Positions 1 through 4,852 of a stretch of DNA of 6,708 nt are shown one piece after another (the first letter of the stretch is position 1; each line of letters begins with the position of its first letter). The position numbers and the translations under genes were made by a program. The notes under the pieces are model-generated. The model was not told the origin of the DNA and searched no databases. It was given only the letters and a program-made list of their open reading frames with translations. The stretch is from Bacteroidetes bacterium UBA1952 (lineage in GTDB: Bacteria > Bacteroidota > Bacteroidia > Chitinophagales > Chitinophagaceae), in assembly GCA_002336725.1 (NCBI GenBank), contig DDEO01000169.1:23935-30642 (forward strand). Reading direction: 5' to 3'.

Positions 1-84
1 TGATGAAGGTTGATAGTTGTTGATGTTGGTTGATTGTCGTTGATATAGGTTGATGCGGGTTGATATGGGTTGATAATCGTTGAT
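1..84. repeat. 10-bp phased GTTGATNNNN tandem array (truncated at window edge)
   Basis: Every 10 bases from position 1 the sequence reads TGAT, four variable bases, then GT. Eight consecutive units (1-80) match the six fixed positions without any error, and a ninth TGAT occupies 81-84 before the pattern dissolves into a run of A. The four-base spacers (GAAG, AGTT, GTTG, TGTC, ATAG, GCGG, ATGG, AATC) differ in every unit. The period equals about one helical turn, so the fixed hexamers lie on one face of the DNA. The period is not a multiple of three, so TGA stops fall in all three plus-strand frames, which argues against coding. The array starts before the window. Function unknown. Confidence 0.9.
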
Positions 85-154
85 AAAAAAACGGGTCTCT
101 GCGCCTCATGCGTCTCTGCGAGAAAAAATGTGTTGTTGATAAATAAGCGGGTCT
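79..154. repeat. Imperfect 20-nt direct repeat pair
   Basis: Copies at 79-98 and 135-154 both read GTTGATAAA followed by an A-rich stretch and CGGGTCT. They match at 18 of 20 positions. The first copy begins inside the last unit of the GTTGATNNNN array, so the second looks like a duplicated end of that array. A further direct repeat, GTCTCTGCG, occurs at 95-103 and 112-120. No coding potential is seen in this stretch. Confidence 0.6.
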
Positions 155-171
155 TCCCGGGAAAGACTCGC
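147..171 (-). terminator. Hairpin downstream of thyA, possible weak terminator
   Basis: GCGGGTCTT (147-155) pairs with AAGACTCGC (163-171) as a 9-bp stem with one G-T wobble and a 7-nt loop. Read on the minus strand it lies about 70 nt past the thyA stop and is followed by TTATTTAT, a broken rather than solid T run. It is the only reasonable terminator candidate for thyA in the window. Part of its arm (167-175) can instead pair perfectly with CTCTGCGAG at 114-122. Weak support. Confidence 0.3.
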
Positions 172-201
172 AGAGGGAATCGGGAATTTTTCGGGCATTG
201 A

Positions 202-243
202 CTCCTAACTCCTAACCCCTAACTTCTAACTCCTAACCCCTAA
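202..243. repeat. CTCCTAA-type heptamer tandem tract
   Basis: Six contiguous 7-bp units: CTCCTAA (202-208, 209-215), CCCCTAA (216-222), CTTCTAA (223-229), CTCCTAA (230-236), CCCCTAA (237-243). Variation is confined to the second and third bases. On the minus strand the units read TTAGGAG or TTAGGGG. The last unit contains the TAG stop of thyA (240-242), so the tract abuts the gene with no gap. A 7-bp period puts a TAA (plus strand) or TAG (minus strand) into all three frames within three units. Confidence 0.9.
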
Positions 244-1034
244 ACCGCTACCGGTGCTTTGATGGCCGGGTGGCTTTGATAATTTTCCAGCGTAAAATCT
301 TCGTAGCGAAAATCGAACAGGTCTTTCACGTCCGGGTTGAGGCGCATCGTGGGCAGGGGATAGGGTTCGCGGCTAAGCTGCAGGCGGGCCTGCTCAAAAT
401 GGTTGTTATAGAGATGCACATCGCCAAAAGTGTGAATGAAATCACCGGCTTCGAGGCCGCAGACCTGCGCCATCATCATCGTCAGCAACGCGTAGGACGC
501 AATATTGAAAGGCACGCCCAGAAACACATCGGCGCTGCGCTGATAAAGCTGGCAACTGAGCTTCCCATCCGACACGTAAAACTGAAACAGCGCATGGCAG
601 GGCATCAGCGCCATCTTGCCCAGGTCGCCCACATTCCAGGCGCTCACAATCATACGGCGGCTGTCGGGGTTGGTTTTTATCTGATGCAGCACGTCCTTTA
701 TCTGATCGTGCGTCGTGCCGTCGATGCCGGTCCAGGAGCGCCACTGATGGCCGTAAACGGGGCCGAGGTCGCCGTTTTTATCGGCCCATTCGTCCCAGAT
801 GCTTACGCCGTGTTCTTTGAGCCAGGCAATATTGGTATCTCCGCGCAGAAACCAGAGCAGCTCGTAAATGATGCTTTTGAGATGCACTTTTTTGGTGGTT
901 ACGAGCGGAAATCCCTTGGAGAGATCAAAGCGGATCTGGCGGCCAAAAAGCGAGCGCGTGCCGGTTCCGGTGCGGTCGCTTTTATCGGTTCCGTTGTCGA
1001 GGATGTCTTGCAGCAGGGAAAGATATTGGTGCAT
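240..1034 (-). CDS. thyA: Thymidylate synthase
   Basis: Cytoplasmic enzyme that methylates dUMP to dTMP using 5,10-methylenetetrahydrofolate, yielding dihydrofolate. The 264 residues equal the length of E. coli ThyA and align end to end without gaps. Visible functional residues at E. coli numbering: Arg21 (RTGTGT loop), Glu58, Trp80, Tyr94, nucleophile Cys146 in MPCH, Arg166 and Asp169 in the QRSAD segment, Asn177 in PFNIASY, His207 and Tyr209 in HLY, and the C-terminal IKAPVAV. The ATG at 1034 gives the family's usual MxQYL start. No Shine-Dalgarno is visible, as is normal in Bacteroidota. The stop TAG lies inside a heptamer repeat tract. No folA partner is seen next to it. The gene stands alone, divergent from the carbonic-anhydrase-like gene. 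Identification is very secure. Confidence 0.98.
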   Translation of the reverse strand: MHQYLSLLQDILDNGTDKSDRTGTGTRSLFGRQIRFDLSKGFPLVTTKKVHLKSIIYELLWFLRGDTNIAWLKEHGVSIWDEWADKNGDLGPVYGHQWRSWTGIDGTTHDQIKDVLHQIKTNPDSRRMIVSAWNVGDLGKMALMPCHALFQFYVSDGKLSCQLYQRSADVFLGVPFNIASYALLTMMMAQVCGLEAGDFIHTFGDVHLYNNHFEQARLQLSREPYPLPTMRLNPDVKDLFDFRYEDFTLENYQSHPAIKAPVAV

Positions 1035-1042
1035 GATTGCTG

Positions 1043-1050
1043 CAAAAGTA
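1043..1050 (-). promoter_or_regulatory. Possible -7 element of thyA (TACTTTTG)
   Basis: On the minus strand TACTTTTG matches the Bacteroidota -7 consensus TAnnTTTG exactly and ends 8 nt before the thyA ATG. No TTG or TTTG is found at the usual 17-23 nt upstream, and the site would give an almost leaderless transcript. It may therefore be a chance match. Confidence 0.3.
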
Positions 1051-1126
1051 AAGGCTACAACACCCCTATGAGTTTCCCCCCGGGGCTATTCACATTGAAC
1101 TCTTGCAAGGTTCCGGGAAACGTGAA

Positions 1127-1136
1127 TTTCCGGAAA
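1127..1136. repeat. TTTCCGGAAA palindrome, first of five copies
   Basis: Perfect 10-bp palindrome in the thyA/carbonic-anhydrase divergent region. The same 10-mer recurs at 2684-2693, 2759-2768, 4874-4883 and 6509-6518, four of the five being between genes. The core TTCCGGAA also occurs at 3637-3644 and 4123-4130 inside the peptidase gene. A near copy, TTCCGGGAAA, precedes it at 1111-1120. Confidence 0.85.
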
Positions 1137-1170
1137 CTTCAGACCGCTTCGTATTTTGCAGGGCATCGGC

Positions 1171-1240
1171 TCCAACATTTTCCGACATTTTCCAACGCCG
1201 AAACAGCTCCAACATTATCCAACGTGCCAAGTACTCCAAC
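1171..1240. repeat. TCCAAC repeat cluster upstream of the carbonic-anhydrase-like gene
   Basis: TCCAAC or TCCGAC begins at 1171, 1181, 1191, 1208, 1218 and 1235, giving spacings of 10, 10, 17, 10 and 17. The first block has units TCCAACATTT, TCCGACATTT, TCCAACGCCG. The second is a partial copy (TCCAACATTA, TCCAACGTGC). On the minus strand the unit reads GTTGGA plus four bases, similar in form to the GTTGATNNNN array at 1-84. Position in the divergent promoter region allows, but does not prove, a regulatory role. Confidence 0.75.
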
Positions 1241-1255
1241 CCCGCACGTGCGGGG
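1240..1255. promoter_or_regulatory. Perfect 16-bp palindrome, candidate operator or leader hairpin
   Basis: CCCCGCACGTGCGGGG is its own reverse complement over 16 bases and ends 16 nt before the ATG at 1272. As DNA it suits a dimeric regulator. As RNA it can form a 6-bp GC stem with an ACGU loop just ahead of the start codon, which could affect translation. Neither role is proven. Confidence 0.45.
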
Positions 1256-1271
1256 GCTAAATCCCTTTCCC

Positions 1272-1823
1272 ATGCCCGTTATCCTTCCCGTAAAAGGCGT
1301 TTCGCCCCGCATTCCCGACTCCTGTTTTATCGCGCCCAACGCCACGATTGTGGGCGACGTAACGGCGGGTGAAGAATGTTCGTTCTGGTTCAATGCCGTG
1401 GTGCGCGGCGATGTCAATAAAATTACGCTCGGCAAGCGCGTGAATGTGCAGGACGGCGCGTGCATCCACTGCACGTATCAAAAAACCGAAACCCTCATCG
1501 GCAACGATGTATCTATTGGCCACAATGCCATCGTGCATGGCTGTGTAGTAGAAGACAAAGTGCTGATTGGCATGGGCGCGATTGTGATGGACAATGCCCA
1601 TATCGGCACCGGATCGGTGATTGCCGCCGGCGCGGTGATTCTGGAAGGAACCATCGTGCCGCCGGGGACGGTTTGGGCGGGCGTGCCGGCCCGGAAAGTG
1701 AAGGAAACCTCTGCCGAACTGATGGCGGGCGAGGTGGAGCGCATTGCGAAGAATTATCTTTTTTACAGCTCCTGGTTTAAGGATATTCCTGCCGCCGCCG
1801 CCGGGGAGATTGCTGCACCGTAA
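1272..1823 (+). CDS. Gamma-class carbonic-anhydrase-like hexapeptide-repeat protein (YrdA/PaaY type)
   Basis: A 183-residue left-handed beta-helix protein of the gamma-carbonic anhydrase/YrdA family. These are cytoplasmic trimers that bind Zn or Fe at subunit interfaces, and some hydrate CO2. Hexapeptide turns run from about residue 18 (IAPNATIVGDV) to 139, followed by a C-terminal helix. The expected metal ligands are present: His66 (CIHC), His84 (IGHNA) and His89 (VHGC), the last two spaced by five as in Methanosarcina Cam. Arg45, Asp47 (VVRGDVN) and Gln60 (NVQDG), which support the site, are also there. The acidic loop of true Cam is absent, as in the YrdA/CamH group, so activity and substrate are uncertain. 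The ATG at 1272 starts the conserved N-terminus (PVKGVSPRIPDSCFIAPNA). The open frame upstream of it only mirrors thyA. No Shine-Dalgarno; the leader is pyrimidine-rich. Confidence 0.93.
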   Translation: MPVILPVKGVSPRIPDSCFIAPNATIVGDVTAGEECSFWFNAVVRGDVNKITLGKRVNVQDGACIHCTYQKTETLIGNDVSIGHNAIVHGCVVEDKVLIGMGAIVMDNAHIGTGSVIAAGAVILEGTIVPPGTVWAGVPARKVKETSAELMAGEVERIAKNYLFYSSWFKDIPAAAAGEIAAP

Positions 1824-1842
1824 GTAGGGGCAGCGCAGGGTG

Positions 1843-1873
1843 TTTGCGTTTTGCTACTGCTGCAACTAACTTG
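1843..1873 (+). promoter_or_regulatory. Possible promoter of the beta-barrel gene
   Basis: TTTG at 1843-1846, then 20 nt, then TAACTTG at 1867-1873. This resembles the Bacteroidota -33/-7 pair (TTTG / TAnnTTTG) with one T missing from the -7 box. It would start a transcript roughly 30 nt upstream of the ATG at 1908, through a T/C-rich leader. The carbonic-anhydrase gene has no evident terminator, so read-through is also possible. Confidence 0.35.
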
Positions 1874-1907
1874 CGCCCCAAATCTTTCTTTCACACCTTT
1901 CTCTTTT

Positions 1908-2678
1908 ATGAAGAAACTCCTTCTCTCTCTGGCTGCGCTTACCGCTTTCGGCGCTGCCCATGCCCAAAAAACGGGCGATGTATTCGTCAACGGCAGCATC
2001 GGCTACCAACACTCCAACTCGGAGTGGAACGCCGGTAACAAGGCGATGAACGGCCCCGTTACAAACCACTTCTTCATCATGCCCAGCGTTGGCTATCAGT
2101 TCAACAACAACTGGGGTGCTGGTATCACGATGAAGTATGAATATAACCACGCCAAATTTGCTCCCGGTGGCCTCGCACTCGACACCACTAACAGAACCAA
2201 CACCTTTGGCGTTGGCCCGTTCCTGCGCTACACGAAGCAGCTTTCCCCACTGTTCTTCGTAAACGGTCAGCTTAATGCGCTGTATGTTACCGGTAAGGCA
2301 ACGCTGGAGACTGCCGGCACCACCACTACTACGGGCCGCCGTAACGGTGTGGACGTGAACGTGATGCCTTCTATCGGCATTAACGTAACCCGCTGCCTGG
2401 CCCTGACTGGCTCCATGGGCCGCCTCGGCTACGCAACGGTAAAGGATGAAAATCCGTCTAACTCCAGCATCTACACCCGCGAGAATGCGTTTGATGTTAC
2501 TTTTGGCCGCGAGTTTGCTCTGGGGCTTCAGTGGAACTTCGGTGCTGGTCGCACACATCGCCACCGCGCCGAGCCGATGAGCGAAACACGCCGTATGGAC
2601 CGCTACCGCGACAACGACGGCGATAACGAAACGCCTGCCGACGAAGCACCGCGCCGCCGTCGCCGCAGCCGCGACTAA
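1908..2678 (+). CDS. Outer-membrane beta-barrel protein with Arg-rich C-terminal tail
   Basis: A 256-residue exported protein. Residues 1-19 form a Sec signal peptide (MKKLLLSLAALTAFGAAHA, cleavage before Gln20). Residues 21-212 alternate polar and hydrophobic positions with aromatic girdles and read as about eight beta strands (examples: DVFVNGSIGYQ, FFIMPSVGYQF, NTFGVGPFLRY, FALGLQWNFG). This fits the small OmpA/OMP_b-brl type outer-membrane barrels that are abundant in Bacteroidota. Their roles are mostly unknown, and none can be assigned here. Unusually, about 42 residues follow the final barrel strand, with 13 Arg, an acidic middle (DNDGDNETPADE) and a block of five Arg near the end. The ATG at 1908 is chosen because it begins the signal peptide. 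An intrinsic terminator follows at 2706-2746, so this gene ends its transcript. Confidence 0.85.
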   Translation: MKKLLLSLAALTAFGAAHAQKTGDVFVNGSIGYQHSNSEWNAGNKAMNGPVTNHFFIMPSVGYQFNNNWGAGITMKYEYNHAKFAPGGLALDTTNRTNTFGVGPFLRYTKQLSPLFFVNGQLNALYVTGKATLETAGTTTTTGRRNGVDVNVMPSIGINVTRCLALTGSMGRLGYATVKDENPSNSSIYTRENAFDVTFGREFALGLQWNFGAGRTHRHRAEPMSETRRMDRYRDNDGDNETPADEAPRRRRRSRD

Positions 2679-2683
2679 GTTTT

Positions 2684-2693
2684 TTTCCGGAAA
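2684..2693. repeat. TTTCCGGAAA palindrome, second copy
   Basis: Lies 6 nt past the beta-barrel stop codon and before the terminator stem. Same 10-mer as at 1127-1136. Confidence 0.85.
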
Positions 2694-2705
2694 TCTCTTT
2701 CCTTC

Positions 2706-2746
2706 AAAACTGCCCCTTGCCCGCCCGGCATCGGGCAGTTTTTTTT
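2706..2746 (+). terminator. Rho-independent terminator after the beta-barrel gene
   Basis: AAAACTGCCC (2706-2715) pairs perfectly with GGGCAGTTTT (2733-2742), and the interior TGCC/GGCA (2718-2721, 2727-2730) can extend the stem. A run of eight T (2739-2746) finishes it. Located 27 nt past the stop codon, it separates the beta-barrel gene from the downstream peptidase gene. Confidence 0.9.
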
Positions 2747-2757
2747 ATTGATGGGAA

Positions 2758-2769
2758 ATTTCCGGAAAT
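2758..2769. repeat. ATTTCCGGAAAT palindrome, third TTTCCGGAAA copy
   Basis: Perfect 12-bp palindrome just downstream of the terminator and about 70 nt upstream of the peptidase start. It is followed by TGCCG, as is the copy in the 3' hairpin near 6509. A half site, TTTCCGG, follows at 2788-2794. Confidence 0.85.
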
Positions 2770-2787
2770 GCCGTTCCAAAACCGAAC

Positions 2788-2818
2788 TTTCCGGCCTCCT
2801 GCGGCCGCCTTATTTTTG
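2788..2818 (+). promoter_or_regulatory. Likely promoter of the M2 peptidase gene
   Basis: TATTTTTG at 2811-2818 is an exact match to the Bacteroidota -7 consensus TAnnTTTG. TTTC at 2788-2791, 19 nt upstream, is a 3-of-4 match to the -33 TTTG. Transcription would begin near 2823, giving a leader of about 15 nt before the ATG at 2838. The preceding terminator makes an independent promoter necessary. Confidence 0.5.
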
Positions 2819-2837
2819 TTGCTTATCCCGCCCCGCT

Positions 2838-4676
2838 ATGCGCGTATCCACCCTCCGTTATTCTGTTTGCCTCGCCCTGTTCGTGGGCAGCCTGCCGGGC
2901 GCATCTTTTGCGCAGCAAAAAAAGATGCCCACACCGACAGTCATCCAAAAGGAAGCACAAGACTTTCTGGACCGCTATACCGGGGAATATGTGCAGCTTT
3001 ATACCCGCTCCTCAGAAGCACAATGGCGGTCTCAAACCATTATCCGGGAAGGCGACACCACAACTGCCGCTGCCGCCAAAGCCGCCGACGAAGCCATGGC
3101 TGCCTTTACCGGCAGCACGGCTAATATCAACGCCGCGCGGAAATATCTGGCGCAGGCCAAAGCCCTGACACCGCTCCAGAAAAAACAACTGGAAGTCATT
3201 CTCTATGCCGCTGCCAACAACCCGCAAACCATTGCGCCGCTGGTTAAAAAACGCATCGCCGCCGAGACCGATCAAACACAACAGCTTTATGGCTATCAGT
3301 TTATGCTGGATGGCAAGAAAACCACGCCCAATGAACTGGACGACATCCTCCGGAGCGAAACGAACCTCGCCAAAAGGCTGGCGGCCTGGGAAGCCAGCAA
3401 GGCCATTGGCCCAACCCTGAAACCGGGATTGCTGCGCCTGCGCGAATTGCGCAACGAGACGGTGCAGGCCCTGGGCTATCCCGATTATTTTACGTATCAG
3501 GTGGGCGATTACGGACTGAAAAACGCCGAAATGATGCAACTGATGCAGGGCCTGCTGCGCGACCTGTGGCCGCTCTACCGCGAGTTGCACACCTGGATGC
3601 GCTACGAAGCGGCCAAGAAATATGGCGCGACGCAGGTTCCGGAAATGCTGCCCGCCCACTGGCTGCCCAACCGCTGGGGACAGGACTGGTCGGCATTCGT
3701 AAACGTTTCCGGTATTAATCTCGACTCGGTACTGCGTACCAAATCGCCGCAGTGGATTGTAGAGAACGCCGAAGGGCTTTATACCTCCATTGGCTTCCAG
3801 CCGCTGCCGAAAAGCTTTTATCAGAAAAGCTCGCTCTATCCCTATCCGGCAGACAGCAATGTGAAGAAAAATACCCACGCCTCGGCCTGGCACATGGACC
3901 TGAACAAGGACGTGCGCTCGCTGATGAGCGTGGAACCCAACAGCGAATGGTGGGAGACGACCAACCACGAACTGGGCCATATTTACTACTATCTTTCCTA
4001 TTCAAATCCCAACGTGCCGCCGCTGCTTCGGCAGGGTGCCAACCGCGCCTATCATGAGGCTATTGGCACCATGATGGGCCTTGCCGCCATGCAAAAGCCC
4101 TATCTGGTGGGAAGGGGTTTAATTCCGGAAAACACGCAGACCGACGATGTGCAGATGTTGCTCAAAGAAGCACTCAACTCGGTGGTCTTCATCTATTTCT
4201 CTGCCGGCACAATGAGCCATTTTGAAAAAGAAATGTACACCGATAAGCTGGCGGCCAACCGCTTCAACAGCGAATGGTGGGCGCTGGCCCGCAAGTATCA
4301 GGGCATTGTGCCGCCTGCGCCGCGCGGCGAAGCATACTGCGACGCGGCCACCAAAACCCATATCAACGACGACCCGGCGCAATACTACGATTACGCGCTT
4401 TCCTATGCGCTGCTTTATCAACTGCACAACCACATTGCCAAAAACATTCTGAAACAAGACCCGCGCGCCACCAACTACTGGGGCCGCAAAGACGTGGGCG
4501 ATTTCATCAAAGGCATTCTGGTACAGGGCGCAGCCAAAGACTGGCGGCAGGTGTTGAAAGAAACCACCGGCGACGAGCTGAATGCCCGCGCCATGCTCGA
4601 CTACTTTTCGCCGTTGATGGACTGGCTGAAGGCGCAGAACAAAGGCCGTGTTTATACGCTGCCGGCTGCTCTCTGA
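2838..4676 (+). CDS. Secreted M2-family (ACE-like) zinc dipeptidyl carboxypeptidase
   Basis: A 612-residue exported metallopeptidase of family M2, which removes C-terminal dipeptides from peptides. A Sec signal peptide spans residues 1-25 (ending GASFA, mature start QQKK). No lipobox is seen, so it is probably periplasmic or secreted. The zinc site is HELGH at 377-381 with the third ligand Glu407 in HEAIG. Two extra residues lie between them compared with human ACE. Substrate-site equivalents are visible: HASAW at 347-351, Lys506 and His508 (KTH), Tyr516 and Tyr519. EWWALARKYQG at 479-489 and AMLDYFSPLMDWL near the C-terminus also match the family. The two arginines that bind chloride in animal ACE (R489 and R522) align with Ala484 and Asp518. 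The ATG at 2838 begins the signal peptide; an upstream in-frame ATG at 2748-2753 would precede the likely promoter. The native substrate is unknown, and peptide scavenging is the simplest guess. Confidence 0.93.
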   Translation: MRVSTLRYSVCLALFVGSLPGASFAQQKKMPTPTVIQKEAQDFLDRYTGEYVQLYTRSSEAQWRSQTIIREGDTTTAAAAKAADEAMAAFTGSTANINAARKYLAQAKALTPLQKKQLEVILYAAANNPQTIAPLVKKRIAAETDQTQQLYGYQFMLDGKKTTPNELDDILRSETNLAKRLAAWEASKAIGPTLKPGLLRLRELRNETVQALGYPDYFTYQVGDYGLKNAEMMQLMQGLLRDLWPLYRELHTWMRYEAAKKYGATQVPEMLPAHWLPNRWGQDWSAFVNVSGINLDSVLRTKSPQWIVENAEGLYTSIGFQPLPKSFYQKSSLYPYPADSNVKKNTHASAWHMDLNKDVRSLMSVEPNSEWWETTNHELGHIYYYLSYSNPNVPPLLRQGANRAYHEAIGTMMGLAAMQKPYLVGRGLIPENTQTDDVQMLLKEALNSVVFIYFSAGTMSHFEKEMYTDKLAANRFNSEWWALARKYQGIVPPAPRGEAYCDAATKTHINDDPAQYYDYALSYALLYQLHNHIAKNILKQDPRATNYWGRKDVGDFIKGILVQGAAKDWRQVLKETTGDELNARAMLDYFSPLMDWLKAQNKGRVYTLPAAL

Positions 4677-4852
4677 TGCCGCTTTGCGTTTTTGGGGCTT
4701 CGCTGGCGGCGCAGGGTATAAAAAATGTACGCCTTTCGTAGTACATTCAGCCCCCGAAAGTTCTTTTTACCCAAAATCCGGAAAACCATTGCATTCTGGT
4801 ATTATTTTGGGGCCTCCGAGGCTTCTTCTTCTTTAAAAAAATTCAGTTCTCT
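4677..4852. other. Intergenic region between peptidase and ferritin-like operon
   Basis: No gene or clear intrinsic terminator is seen. AATGTAC (4724-4730) and GTACATT (4741-4747) form a perfect 7-bp inverted repeat with a 10-nt spacer, but no T run follows directly. A TATTTTG at 4803-4809 resembles a -7 box lacking one T, without a clear -33 partner, about 45 nt upstream of the ATG at 4853. A (CTT)4 run at 4822-4833 and seven A (4835-4841) make up the leader. Confidence 0.5.

Noticed and set aside
1..84. CRISPR array
   Set aside because: Units are 10 bp with 4-bp spacers, far too short for CRISPR repeats and spacers, and no cas gene is nearby.
202..243. Telomere-like repeat marking a linear replicon end
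   Set aside because: Only six imperfect heptamers, internal to the sequence and next to a bacterial gene; such short tracts occur in ordinary intergenic DNA.
1111..1120. Additional TTTCCGGAAA copy
   Set aside because: Reads TTCCGGGAAA, one base different from the palindrome, so it is not counted.
270..1271. Long plus-strand open frame running antisense to thyA and into the carbonic-anhydrase-like gene
   Set aside because: Residues before the Met at 1272 resemble no family and mirror thyA codons. The conserved family N-terminus begins at 1272.
1866..2564. Minus-strand open frame opposite the beta-barrel gene
   Set aside because: Antisense shadow; the plus strand has a clean signal peptide, barrel strands and terminator.
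3012..3980. Minus-strand open frame of about 320 codons inside the M2 peptidase gene
   Set aside because: It lies fully antisense to a well-conserved peptidase; its composition (frequent Val, Gly, Phe, Gln and His runs) is that of a codon shadow.
4724..4747. Terminator for the M2 peptidase gene
   Set aside because: The 7-bp inverted repeat is perfect but AT-rich and lacks an adjacent T run, so it is listed only as an inverted repeat.
4812..4840. Intrinsic terminator at GCCTCCGAGGC plus a T-rich run
   Set aside because: The palindrome leaves a loop too small for its full stem; with a realistic loop only 3 bp remain. It is also in the leader of the next gene.
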